DNA of 64,000 nt from Globodera rostochiensis (lineage: Eukaryota > Nematoda > Chromadorea > Rhabditida > Heteroderidae), in assembly GCA_018350325.1 (NCBI GenBank), contig JAEVLN010000001.1, positions 2,531,501-2,595,500 of the forward strand, given 5' to 3'. The notes under the pieces are model-generated. The model was not told the DNA's origin. It searched no databases and saw nothing but the letters and a program-made list of their open reading frames with translations. Position 1 is the first letter of the stretch. Every line of letters starts with the position of its first letter. The translations under genes were made by a program, and so were the position numbers. Shown piece after piece: positions 34,501 through 45,703 of the stretch.

Positions 34501-37500
34501 GAAAATGATCAAAAAACGGTGATCATCCAAAACGGTCTGATCAAAAACGGTAATCATCCAAAACGGTCTTGATCACAAAACCAGTGATCATCCTTCTGGC
34601 CAAAACGGTCTTCTCCAAAACAGTGATCAAAAACGTTGATCATCCAAAACAGTCTGGTCAAAAACGGTAATCACCAAAACGGTTTAGTGATCATCCAAAA
34701 CAGTCTGATCAAAAACGGTGATCATCCAAAACAGTCTGATCAAAAACGGTGATCATCCAAAACAGTCTGATCAAAAACGGTGATCATCCAAAACAGTCTG
34801 ATCAAAAACGGTGATCATCCAAAACAGTCTGGTCAAAAACGGTAATCACCAAAACGGTCATCCAAAACAGTCTGATCAAAACGTTTCTTTTTGTTTAATG
34901 TTTTCTTGCCTGAATTTGCGGCGGAGCGCCGCCGACGCCCGGCATCATGGGCGGGGCGCCGACCAGCATTTGGGGATGGATTGGCACGAGACCACCGGGA
35001 AACACCGCCATCGGCAGTCCTCCAGGGCCGCAAATCTGTGAATTTTTGAAGTAAAATAAAATGAATTAATTGCGTTTATAATTTAAATAAATTGGCCACA
35101 CCAATGGCATGGGAAGGCAGGGTGTTTGGCCTGGCCCAGTTCTGGCCGCTGCGGCGAGGTGAGGCGGCAGCGTGGCGCCGGGCCGAATTGGCATCAGCAC
35201 AAAGCGCGGCATTTGAGGAGGCTAAAAATTATAAAACATTATATTCGTGCCGCCGCTTTTCAGTACTCAAAAGTCCGGATTTAAAATGGTTTCGACAAAA
35301 TTGCCGAATTTGTAAACTCCATAAACTTTCGAGCCTATAGTTGATAAAAAACGAACATTCTCGAGACTCTCGACGCGCCTCCTTTCAAGGCGCCAACGCC
35401 AAAACTATTTTGTCTCTCTCGGGAACTTGAGCCAATTTTCAAGAATTGTCGAGAATTCCTCCCAGGTTCGGTCGATGTTCGACAAATTTTGGAAAATGTC
35501 AAACCCGGCAAAAAATCCGGGCAAGTTCAAAAACCCGGCACACCCCCAATTGGCAAAATTCCCGGTTTCATTGAAATTCTTGATCGGGATCTCGGCAGCT
35601 CGGTACATTTTAATGGAGATTTTGCGAAATTCTCGGTCAAAGTCTCGATTTTAGGAATTTTATCTGAGCTCTTCTAGATTCAAGATTCGTCGATAACGAA
35701 GTCTCGATCGGTCATCGACCCCGATCAGTGTGTGTATAACGGAATCTGGGCGACCAAACTCTAGCTGCAACAACAACGCACCATAAGCGCGCGCGGGGGC
35801 GGCATCGGCGCCGTGCGGAAATATGTGCTGGAAAATGTGCCGGGCGGGTACATTGCCTCTAACCTTTGGCGTTGCTGAAACATAAACAAATTTAATAACA
35901 AATAAATAAGATATTGTTGTTATTATTGTTAGTGTTAAATCGGCTTCAGGACAGACCATCGGCGTCATGTGGAAGGCGTACTGGGGAAGTGCCGCGACGG
36001 GCGCACCGTTGCCGGGCGCCGGCACCAGCGGCCGTAGCTCGCCGCCGCCGTTTGCCCTCACTTGCTCCATCCATGTTCGGCCTGAAATGGGCGCGAGCAT
36101 TATTGATTTCTCCCGCTGATCACGTCATCATGATTTGGTTGGTGTCCCCATCCACGATCGGTAGGGCCAAGGAAGGGTCCCTTGTCCGTTTCGGCGCTGC
36201 CGTTTCAGTCCCAGCAACATTTTGGGTTGAAAGGAGCAATGGCGCTTCAATCACTTTTTTTGTTTGTTCGGCGCCGAAATGGCAGCGCCGAAAAGACCCC
36301 CCCCCCCGCCACCACTCGTGATCAGCTGATCAGATCACATGACCCAGCTGATCAGATCACATGACCCAGCTGATCAGATCACATGACCCAGTTAAATCAG
36401 ATAACAAAAAGTCGTATCCGAATCAAATAAAAACTACAAACTGGCGCGAAAATATTTGGTCCAAATCGTGGCGAATGCCTGATCAGACTAAATCTGATCA
36501 GGATTCCTGATCAGATCACATGACTAAAGTTTGGTATCACAAAAACATTGAGTGGATTCTTCGCACGTTTCATAAAAACAAAACAAAAAATTCCGCGCAC
36601 CGTCCAACAGCGGCGGTCGACATGGCGTCGAAGTCGTAAACCACGACGATGGCATTGCAAAGTTGTTCAGCAAATGTTGTTGTTGTTGTTGGTTGTGTTG
36701 CTGCTCGTCCTCGTCGTCGTCAAACGGGTCCCGGATGACCAGTCGATGACAACCGCTGCTGCTGCCACTGCTCGACCGTCCGCCGCCGCCACCGCCGCCA
36801 CCGACACAGCCGCCGCCGTTCTGGTGCTGTTCCGCCACAACAGTGCCGGCCGAGTCGGACGAAGTTGAGGGCGTATTTGAGGGGAATCCACCGATGCCGC
36901 CACCGCCGGTGCCGTTGTGATGTGCCGACGAGACGGAGGGCGAGCCGAATCCAAGATAGGGCTAAAACAAGATGAAATTTTTTTTCATGATTTTTGTAAA
37001 AGTTCGAAGATCCCGAACCCTAACCCTAAACGGTCAAATATTTGTCCATTTTTCATTGATTCAGAAGCCCCAAAATAATATGCATTTGTTGGACTCCCAA
37101 AAAACGATGCATTTGGATGCCCCCGAACTCAGGGTTTATCGGAAAGTCTGAAAAAGCCGGTTCTCGGACTTTTTAAAGTCTCCCATTTTTCGGGAATGAA
37201 AATAAAAAAAATCAAAATCAATTGAACGACATGTTCAAGGAGTATTTTATTCAAAGGCGTAGAATCCGAATCGGAACCTCCGTTCTGAAGACCTATTAAG
37301 GCTCCTAACTTCGAAAAGTCCATAATTCGACATTTTAAATTTTCGATCAATGTTCGAGTTTGAATTCGAACTGGGTCAAAAGGTGTTGGTTTTATGCCAA
37401 AAAATGAAGGGCGCTAGTAATGCTCGAGAGTCTCGTCTCGACTTTCTAAAAGTCCCGACCTTTTTGGGGGTCTCGAGAGTATCGGGGGCAAATTTTAGGT

Positions 37501-39350
37501 CTTGAGGCAAACACTAAACAATGTTCATCATTATTTCAATTTTTCTAATAATAATTTTACTGAAACTGGACGGGAACCATTTATTTATTCATTCATTCAT
37601 TCATTTTAAACTTGTGCCAAAAATAATAAAGTGATCAAAAATAAATATATTTGGGGGAAAGAAAGACAAATCAAAAATCATTCAAAATGATCAACCACCG
37701 CCGCCCCCCCCCCCCAAATTTGTGAATCGATTAATGTAATTGGGCAATTTTGTTGATGGAAAGTGTAAAATCAAATGAACACCAACTGTTCTTGGGGGTA
37801 TGTTTTTTGATTGTTCCCTTCTCAAAATAAAAAAAACAACAATAAAATTATTTTGATTAAAAAATATTTATTGTTTTTAAATATTTTTAAAATTAGTAAC
37901 TAAGGCATGCCGTATTGAGCTCGGGGGTGGGGGGGGGGGGGGAATTCCATCTTCCCCATTTCCCCGACATTTTTGGGGTCGGAATTTCGATTTCCGAAAA
38001 ATTTGGAGGCCTCGGTTCGTTTTTTCCGTAATTTTTTGAGGTCGTCGGCTAAAATTACGATTTTCTCCGGTGAAAACTCAGGATTTTCACGACCACCCTG
38101 ATCAAAACGCACGGGATTCCGGTCCCGTAAATAAACAATATCGCAAAAAAAAATTTAAATAAGGAAATTTGTATTTTTTGAAATTTGTTTTGATTTAAAA
38201 AAGGAGGGTGACAGTTTTCATTTTTAGATTTATTAAATACAAACTGGTATTTGCGCAACTGTTTAAAAAACAAAAACATTGTCATTCTTTCCTAAATTTG
38301 GATTAAAGTTTAAATAAAGAAGGGGAGTAGGTACAAAATAATTAAATTAATTGGATAAAAGCGCAGCAATTTTCGGCATTTTTTTGTTTTTGTCTTTATT
38401 TCCATTTTTTTCACACAATTTTTGGGGACAAAATTTGCAACTTTTAAGCCCCCCCCCCGGCGGCGGTTTGTTGTTCGTCCCCCCCCCCCCAAATAATCTC
38501 AAAAAGACCGGCTCTTTGCGAGCACCAGCAGCAGCCAATGGGGGAGAACAAAAAGCCGGCTTTTCCTTTTTGCCGCCGCCATCAACCAAATTAATAAATG
38601 GTGTTAATGTGTGACCGACCGACCGGCGGGCGACAAACAAACGGACGGAATAAGCGAATGAATTGAATGAATGGGGGCGGCGGGGCTTTACGGCAAAAAA
38701 AGTGAGTGAAGTTCCTTCCTTTTCAGCGATTAAAACAACAACAAGCAAAACAGAAAAATCCATTAAAAAAAAGTTGAAAAGTTTCAAAAAATGTTTCAAT
38801 TTTAATGAGGGGTACAACTAGAGTCTGACCTGGACCTGGTTTTACCTGGACTAATAATAGTACAGGTTTTTCTGGTGAAAAGTGCGAAGAAATTTCAATT
38901 TGAATAAAAGGTACAATAAAATTCGTTATTTCTCAACCCCCCCCCCCCACCCCCCTCCCCGGGGAGGGAGCACACACTTTTTGTTTTGGCAATTTTCCAG
39001 CCCACCCCTTTCGGCGTCCAATGATCATATCATTCTTCCTTTCCCCCCACCTCCACTTTGCCGTCCAGTGACGTGTTGGTCAGGTTGGCCAACGGAATGC
39101 CGTTCAGGTCCTCCGGGAAGTCGTCGGCTGGTGCCATGTCCGCCGGCATCAACGCGTGGTGGCCGCCGCCGCCGGCGACACCGCCTCCGGACATCATTTT
39201 GGTGCCACCGCCCGCGGCGCTGCTCTCCTCAAACAGACCGCCGCCACCAGCAGCGCCGACGGCACCGCTGCCGCTGCTGGCATTGCTGCCCAACTGTTGT
39301 TGATGGGCATGCATGGCGGTGAAGAAGGATGTTGGACCATCCAGACCCAT
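31594..39350 (-). CDS. pygo: Pygopus-like PHD-finger protein
   Basis: Pygopus proteins bind methylated histone H3K4 and BCL9/Legless through a C-terminal PHD finger and act in Wnt/beta-catenin transcription. The last three exons assemble a PHD: CQACRGELS, GIQCTAIGQGCNRVFHW, then CADLTLEAFQEF and WICRDCF with terminal HCVF. The long N-terminal part is low-complexity (Gly, Pro, Met, poly-Gln) with an acidic DPFDDDEDEQ segment and a basic/Ala coiled stretch. Eleven exons chain in consistent phase to 649 codons: 39057-39350, 36601-36961, 35957-36081, 35782-35874, 35102-35221, 34910-35035, 34191-34425, 33127-33387, 32292-32446, 32162-32224, 31594-31710. The donor after 34910 is GC (CAG|GCAAGA). 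Introns contain a 27-bp array and a 31-bp array. The N-terminal NPF motif was not found, so another PHD protein is possible, but the finger looks like Pygopus. Confidence 0.72.
31740..32130. repeat. TGATCA-rich intron sequence
   Basis: Many scattered CTGATCAGA/GATCGG-type words without a fixed period, in the PHD intron. Similar word-rich DNA occurs at about 32,570-32,960, and at 36,310-36,370 a CTGATCAGATCACATGACCCAG unit is repeated about three times. Confidence 0.5.
33490..34056 (-). repeat. 27-bp minisatellite array, about 21 copies
   Basis: Plus-strand unit TTTTGCCCGTTTTAGGCCTG followed by GTTGGCA, with alternating variants (CCTGGTTGACA, CATAGTTGGCA). It is the reverse complement of the array at 27,823-27,985. 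It lies wholly inside an intron of the Pygopus-like gene. Both strands stay open because 27 is divisible by three, which produces long but spurious frames. Confidence 0.92.
34495..34885. repeat. 31-bp tandem repeat
   Basis: About twelve copies of a unit containing CCAAAACAGTCTGATCAAAA and ACGGTGATCAT, cleanest at about 34,690-34,830 and degraded at both ends. Located in the Pygopus-like intron next to the exon at 34,910. Confidence 0.85.
36962..39056. other. long first intron of the Pygopus-like gene
   Basis: About 2.1 kb, with C/G runs near 37,705, 37,930, 38,450 and 38,940 and a degraded copy of the CGAGAC-type MITE near 37,418-37,500. No exon with family resemblance found on either strand. 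Confidence 0.4.
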
Positions 39351-39615
39351 ATATATATATTATTATTGTATTATTTACACAACACAGCGCCGGGGGGGTT
39401 GAGGGCCGACGGGTGCAGAGGATTAGCACGTGGAAAAGATTTATGGGATAAGAAGTACACAACGCCAACCACGTCGTTGTCGTTGTTTTGTAGCTTCTTC
39501 TGAACCACACGGATAATTGAAATTTGTTGAAAAAAGAAATGCAATTTTATATGTCTGGATGGAATAGATTGGGTTGTGCCGCCCTCCGCCGAGCGCAAGC
39601 TTGTGGCATTGGCAC

Positions 39616-39714
39616 CAGGGCTGCACAACCATCTTCAAAATTGATCCCCGAAAAATTTTGGGCAATTCGATCAAAATGCGTATCCGACTTTTTCTCTAAT
39701 CCGTTGCAACCCTG
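39616..39714. mobile_element. CAGGG-ended MITE
   Basis: Left end CAGGGCTGCACAACC, right end CCGTTGCAACCCTG, with an interior containing TATCCGAC and AATTTTGGGC shared with the better preserved copy at 60,853-60,982. The flanks ATTGGCAC and ATTTGGCAC are similar, but they sit in repetitive DNA, so a target duplication is only suggested. Confidence 0.65.
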
Positions 39715-39730
39715 ATTTGGCACACCCTCG

Positions 39731-39900
39731 AGGTGTGGCATTGGCACACGTTGGGCGGGGGAGGGGATCCTCGAGGTTGTGGCACTAGAGGTTATGGCAC
39801 TCAAGGTTGTGGCACTCAAGGTTGTGGCATTGGCACACGTTAAGGGGGGGGGGGATCCTCGAGGTTGTAGCATTGGCACACGTTGGGCAGGGGGGGGGGG
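39731..39900. repeat. GGTTGTGGCAT/GGCACACGTT minisatellite
   Basis: Irregular tandem copies of GAGGTTGTGGCATTGGCACA with G-runs (GGGGGGGGGATCCTCGAGG). Short and imperfect; it abuts the MITE at 39,616-39,714. Confidence 0.65.
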
Positions 39901-40389
39901 GTCCGATTGGTTTTAGCCGAAAAAATTGCCAATTTTTAAAGGGAGCTTCAAGCGCGGAGGTGACACAACAATCCGCCTAATGAAAGCATTAATCGCGCTA
40001 ATTGGATAGAGATAAGGAGGACGGATTTCGGGGGTTAAGAGGACACATAAACCAGAAAAGATAAGAATTTGAAGACGCTTTTTAATGCCAATTTTCAAAA
40101 ATTTTAAAATTTGAGTGTGTTTTGAGCATTCTAACGGACTTTTTAAACAATTTAAATTGATTGATTTGTTCAACGGGTTGAAATTAAAGAGATGTTCAGA
40201 GATAGGGGGGAAAATGTTTGTTCATTTTTTTTTGTATGTATGTCTGCCGAAAAGTGAGGGAGAATGAGAAATTTTGAATGGATTTGTTTTTTTGACAAAA
40301 AATTGATACAAACAATAAAACATCCGGATGGATCACGGATCTGTTGATCGGTGGTGTCCGTCCGGGGCGTCGGCGGAGGGGGGCGGATG

Positions 40390-42000
40390 CCAACACTAAT
40401 CGGTAGGGGAAAAAACGGGGGGGGGAGAGGGGAGGGGAGGGGGGGGGGAGGGGGGAGGGGAGATGAAGAGCAGCAACAACGACGACGACGACGAGGACGA
40501 CGAATTTTGGGGGAAAAGTGGTGTGGTGTGCGGATTGGTTAGGATTGGTGAGAGGCGGCGGAGGGGGGGGGGGAGGGGGGGAGGAGGGCGGGGGGATGAC
40601 GACTTTCGGGGGGGGGGGCGGCTGTGGGGCACCCCCCCCCCCCCCCCCCCCATCGCCGCCGCCGCCGCCGCCAATTCGCGACCGGACGGGGACGGACGGA
40701 GGAGGAGGACGCGAGCGGTCACCGCCCGCGCCACCAGCGGCTGCTGCGTCGCGTCCCCCCGATTCAGGACTCAAAAAGCCCCGCGAATGGAAATTGAGGA
40801 CAGAGTGCTGGTGGTGGTGGTGGTGGTGGTGGTAGTGAGGCAAACACAGCAGCGGAGTCTCTATTGTTGGGTGCGTACGCCAGTGAGTGAGAGTGCACGA
40901 CGTCGACGAGAGAGTGCAGTTTTTTGAGAGAGCAAAAGGGGGGGGGAACTGGTTCTGGACTGCGCCCCCGGCGGGCAAACGTACGCCGAAATAGTGCAAG
41001 TACATCACTTCTCTGTCGCTGTGACGCCTCGGGCAAAAAGAGTGTGTGTCTCAAAAGTAAGAAATAGTGCACTGCAGCGCTTCTCTGCAGTCGAGAGTTT
41101 GCTCAGACACGCTGGCGATGCGCAGGCAAAAAACAGTGAAATAGTGCACCGCATCGCTTCTCTACCAGTTCGAGAGGCGTGCTTGCGCGCGTGCGTGCGT
41201 TTCTGCTGGATTTGGTCGGTTGCTGATCAAAAGCATCGCCAGCAGCATCAAGCAGCACACTCCCTCCCCTGCACACACTCTTCTACACACAATACATATA
41301 CTAGTACATACATCGATATATACATAAAATGTTTTGTCGCCGCCGTCGTCGCCGTTGGTCGCGCGCACGCTCCCCCCCCCCCCCCCCCCCATCGCCCCTC
41401 CGGCGATGCACACAAACAATTTGCCAGCGGCGGCGCCTGCCCCTCCCCGCCCCCAACCCCCGCACACAAAATGTGTGGGTTTTTGTGCGGGGGGGGGGGA
41501 CAGCGATCAATACGCCCCCCACACATTTATATATACTATGTGTACTAAGGGGCCGGGGGGGGGGAGACAATGCAATGAATGACATCCAAACGGGCGGTCG
41601 GACGGATGACAACGAAGACGACCGAGAAGGAAGAGGAGGGAGGAAGAGGAGGAGCAGGAAGAGGAGGAAGAAGAAGAGGACGACGTTATTTGCTAAGGAA
41701 GAAAAAGGCGGATGGGGGGGGGGGAGGGGGACGGGGGGGGGGAGGGGGACGGGGCGGGGGAGGTTTGAAGCCAACGGGGCCGCCGCCTCTTCCCCCCTGC
41801 CTCCCTCAACGCTCGGGGGGTTTGGGAGGGGGGGATGGGAAGCGTCCCCCAAATTTTCAATTCTTTTCTGAGCGCGGGCGCAAGGCGAGGGGAGGGCGGC
41901 CAATTGAGCCCCGGCAGAGAGTCCCAGAGGCCTGACCTTGAGATGAGAGTTTTAGAGGGCGAAAATGTTTGCAATGTGTGCGGAGGGGGGGGGGGGGGAG
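40390..42000. repeat. extreme G-rich/polypurine region
   Basis: Long G and GA runs on the plus strand (40,410-40,620, 41,700-41,830, 41,980-42,000) alternate with C runs (40,630-40,652, 41,371-41,390) and GGTGGTGGT near 40,812. Open frames here are dominated by poly-Gly, poly-Pro and poly-Arg and are composition artefacts. The stretch lies upstream of the Pygopus-like gene and could be its CpG-like 5' region. Confidence 0.6.
40989..41175. repeat. three degenerate ~75-bp direct repeats
   Basis: The words AAATAGTGCA and GCTTCTCT recur three times (near 40,989, 41,062 and 41,138) at spacings of 73 and 76 bases. Between them the sequence is only partly conserved. Confidence 0.5.
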
Positions 42001-42360
42001 TTGCCCCCAATGACTGGTTTTCTATTTAATGAACAAAAACTTGAAGCGAAACCTCCCCCCGGAAAACAAACAAACACAAATGATGATGACGACGACCGTT
42101 ACTTTGCTAATTGTGAATTAAAACAAAATTTTTATTTTTAAACATCAAATCATTATGATCGATGAATGGAGAATATTTGGGAAAATCGATTATTTACCTA
42201 CCAGATCAAGTACCCCGTACTTGAAAACTGACCCTCGTACTTGAAAATAAACATATGGCACAGCGTATAAATGCTATAAATAGTGTTTTTAGCTTTGGTT
42301 GGGCTTCTAGAGCTGAAAACTACTTTTCGCGCTAATTTAATTGCTCTTATTACTTTTATT

Positions 42361-43153
42361 TAGGGTAGGACGGGACCGGGACTTTTGGGAAAAACCGGGA
42401 CCGGGACTTCCCGGGACCAGAAAAACCGGGACCGGGACTTCCCGGGACCAGAAAAACCGGGACCGGGACCGGGACCAAGATTTTCAACCGGGACCGGGAC
42501 CAACCGGGACTTTTCAAGGGAAAAATTTTTCTTTATCAAACATTAAAATTTTAATTTTCCGGCAACACATATTGTTGATCTTCTTGATCTTCCACGTCAT
42601 TGTCATCATCATTCTTTTTTTGAGATTCTACTTTACTTTTGGTAGGGGAGGTGGGGGTCGGCGGTGAGAAAAAATTTTGAAATTTTGACTCAATTTTGTT
42701 AAAGAAATTTCATCAAAATTTTAGCAAAATTATGAATTTTGCTTCGGAATTTCAGAGAAAAAAAAACTGGTTACGTAAGAGTGGAGGATGTCCGGCGGTG
42801 CCGACAGGCGCCGCCGGAGAAATTTTTACAAAAATTGGCAATCTTTGTTAAGAAAATTGAAGCAAAAATTCAGAAAGATGTGATGAATTTATTTCAAAAT
42901 TCTTGTATCTATTCTTTTTTTGCGCGCATTTTTAATTAAAAAAATTAGAATAATTATTAAAAAATATTATTAATGAGGGGATGCCTATTTGAGTAGAGGG
43001 GAAAAGCAATAAATAAGTGCTTGCACTCAAGCGGGTTCGAACCCAACACATAACATAAGACTCATCAAAAAGGTTAACCACCCGACCGGGACCGGGACCT
43101 GAAAAAACCGGGAAATCCCGTCCCGGTCCCGGTACCGGTCCCGTCCTACCCTA
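42361..43153. mobile_element. hAT-like foldback element of the GGGACC family with internal SINE
   Basis: Ends TAGGGTAGGACGGGACCGG and its exact complement, flanked by an exact 8-bp duplication CTTTTATT (42353-42360 and 43154-43161). Left arm: alternating ACCGGGACCGGGAC and CCCGGGACC. The interior includes a GGCGGTGCCGACAGGCGCCGCC segment, and near 43,030-43,060 (minus strand) a B box GGTTCGAACCC with the CGCTTGAGTGCAA tail. Orientation is reversed relative to the relative at 28,613-29,096. Confidence 0.92.
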
Positions 43154-43555
43154 CTTTTATTGCCCCTTTTTTGCAATATTTGAAAAAAATTTTGTCCATA
43201 TTTCGGCCATATTTTGCAATTTTTGTCCATATTTTATGGCCATATTTCGAGATTTTTTATCCATATAAATCGCAACCCTAGTAATAGAGTTTGCCCCCAC
43301 CCCTCCGCCATCATTTTTTGAAAAAATATTTTTAAAAAAGTCAAAAGGTCTTTTTGGACTTGTTGAGGTCGTATAATCTCAATCTGACCTTCTTTCCGAC
43401 CTATTTCGAATTTATACAGCAAAAGGCAGAATCAAAAAACTAATCTATTTTCAATATGTATTTCATTTAATTTGTTAATTCATTCACATATTTAAAACAG
43501 TTGCCATTTTTAGTGACATTTTTGGAGGAATTTTTATGTACTAATAAAACATTGT

Positions 43556-45703
43556 CAATTCCAACCGGATCAATTGATAAGGTCATTACAGCTGATCATG
43601 ATCCGGGTCAAAATTCAATTTATTTAATATTTTATTAAATTTCAATGTTTCAGAACATTTGTGGGCGCCATTGACAAATTTGGACCCGTCCGAACAATTG
43701 CGACTTTTGCGTGCCAGAATTGCCCTTTTGGAACGCCAACAAATGATGAATTCGCTGCAAACTTCATCATGCGCCAGTTTTGATTTGGTGCCACAAAATG
43801 AAAATGGTAAAATTAAATACAAAATCAAAGTCTTGAATACTTGTCCCCCAGACAGGGTTTGTTTATTTTTTTGTTTGTTTTTTTTGGGGTTTTTTTGTTT
43901 GTTTAATTTAAATAAATTAATTAAATTAATGTTTTGTTATTTTTCATAAATGGGAGATGCGATGGACACTTTGTGCGGACAAAACGACGACATTGAGCCG
44001 AACAATGACAAAGAAGCCATGGCTGATCAGCAGCAACATGAGAGACAAACCAAGGCTGATCAATGGAAGTAAGTTTTGTTCTTGATCGAGGGGAAATTTT
44101 TAAATTTTAATTTAATATATAGGTTCTCTTATTTGTTAGGTCGAAACGGAATAAAATCAAAAGTGGTCCCGGAAAAGCATTTAAACCAATTAAATTGTTT
44201 AAAATTTAGAAATGAATTGTTGACCGGATGTTCTTTTTCATTTAATAATTTTTGTTGTGGTTTTATAATTTGAAAAAATAAAATTTGTTTTCAAAGGCGC
44301 TCCAAGCGTCATCGAATTGAAGGAGTATCAGGAACCGGTGCATTCTCTGCAGACAAAGGTTGTCGGGGTGGACGAACATAAAGGCTTAATGGACTTGAGC
44401 AGAAGCAAACGGCAAATTTTGAACAACAAAAAAGTGATCAAAAAGCACTGAATGCCGCGATTGATCAAGTGGGTTAAAAGGCATTGGCCGGATGTAAATG
44501 CCGTGTTCAAATTTATCCAACTTTTAAGCAATTCAATGGACGTGAAGAACAACTGAACAACATTTTGGAGCAGTTAATTGAAGGACAGAACAAAATGTTT
44601 GAGAAACAGAAGCAAACGGACGAAATGCTTAAGAAGCAAATGGAGGAATTAGGAAACAGTACGAAAACGAAGTTCGAAAAGGTGGGAAATGTGTACAAAT
44701 AATTTAAGAGTTATTTTTAAGTAGAGTTGGACGATGGGAGATTTGAAAAAGTTTAGGACCAAATTAGTACAGTACCGGGTAATTTCAGTACAGTACCGGG
44801 CTGTCCAACTCTATTTTTAATTTCATTTCCGAATTTGTTATTTTATAAATTTCAATTAAATAATTAAAGGGAATGAATCAGCTGAAGGGGGAAATGATTG
44901 CAAAGTTGGAGCAGTATCAGAAAGAACTGCAACAGAACATCGAAGCGTTGACTAAAGCAGAAGAGGGAAATGGTAGGGGTTCAATTAGGGTAATTAGGAT
45001 TGGCATCCCGACTTATTCAATCTTTAGAGTTGATCATTTTTCCCGCCTGCAAACGACAATCGGCGACTTGGAAAACAAACAAAAGAAATTCATGGGCCAG
45101 CAGCTGAATGTTCTGCAGGGAACCGTCATCAAAATGGAGGAGTATCAGAAAGAACAGCAACTGTGCATCGTCGACGTGCAGAAGACAGACACAACGTTGA
45201 GAGGACCTCAAAATCGATGGAATTTGACTACAAGTCATCGGGGCCTCATGCTCTCTCAGCGTGTCGAAATTACTGAAAAGGATAATTGGGGTAAACATTA
45301 GTCTGTTAATTGAATTGATTAAAAAGTTTATGTTAAAGAGTTCACAAGAATTTTTTGAATTACTTTTCAGGGCCTTACTCTGTGTTCGCTGCACTGCCAA
45401 TCCCCAAAAAAGATTCTGGCATTTTCTATTACGAAGTGACCATCTTTGGGGCAGCATTTGGCAACTCGCCAAATCATTTACACGAAGAACGGACGCCGTT
45501 TGGGTGAGAATTAAAATTTAAATTTGCAAATTATTTTTTTTTGTTGTTTTATTTGTGTCGTTTTTGCAGAAACGACCGCTTTGTTTGTCGATTCTGCTGC
45601 TGAATTGTCCAATTTGTTTCCGTGCGTTACACTGTATGATCCTGTAACCAAAATCGAAGCAAATTTTGGGCCGAACTTTAAATACAACAATTTTTCTTTT
45701 TAA
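43556..45703 (+). pseudogene. broken SPRY-domain (RBP-1/SPRYSEC-like) gene
   Basis: The order of parts follows the cyst-nematode family: N-terminal exon with ITADHD, EQLRLLRARIALLERQQ, several coiled-coil repeats (EEYQKEQQ type), QNRW, then SPRY. Breaks are visible: the ATG that starts the copy at 62,216 is TTG here; a stop interrupts the coiled coil after AIDQVG; and most of the SPRY domain is missing, because the sequence jumps at about 45,450 from YYEVTIFG straight to the part equivalent to [12 protein letters not shown], in the wrong frame. The last exon (45,570-45,703, [22 protein letters not shown]) is still open. Intact relatives include secreted effectors that act in the plant host; no signal peptide is visible here. 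Confidence 0.75.
44722..44813. mobile_element. TAGAGTTGGAC-ended MITE
   Basis: Inverted ends TAGAGTTGGAC and GTCCAACTCTA around AGTACAGTACCGGG repeats. Flanks TTTTTAAG and TTTTTAAT match at 7 of 8. A decayed orthologous copy occupies the same place in the second SPRY gene (about 47,858-47,967), so it inserted before the two genes duplicated. Confidence 0.75.

Larger units (their letters stand above)
39351..40330. other. region upstream of the Pygopus-like start, with repeats
   Basis: Contains a small CAGGG-ended MITE (39,616-39,714) and a minisatellite (39,731-39,900). No other feature recognised. The Pygopus promoter or 5' UTR should lie here or in the G-rich stretch beyond. Confidence 0.35.

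Noticed and set aside
37010..37032. Telomere-like CCCTAACCCTAA
   Set aside because: Only about two units, no array, and nematode telomeres are normally TTAGGC; chance occurrence.
40196..41903. Several long frames rich in Pro, Gly or Arg on both strands
   Set aside because: They are produced by homopolymer G/C runs and simple repeats, with no family resemblance or consistent splice phase.
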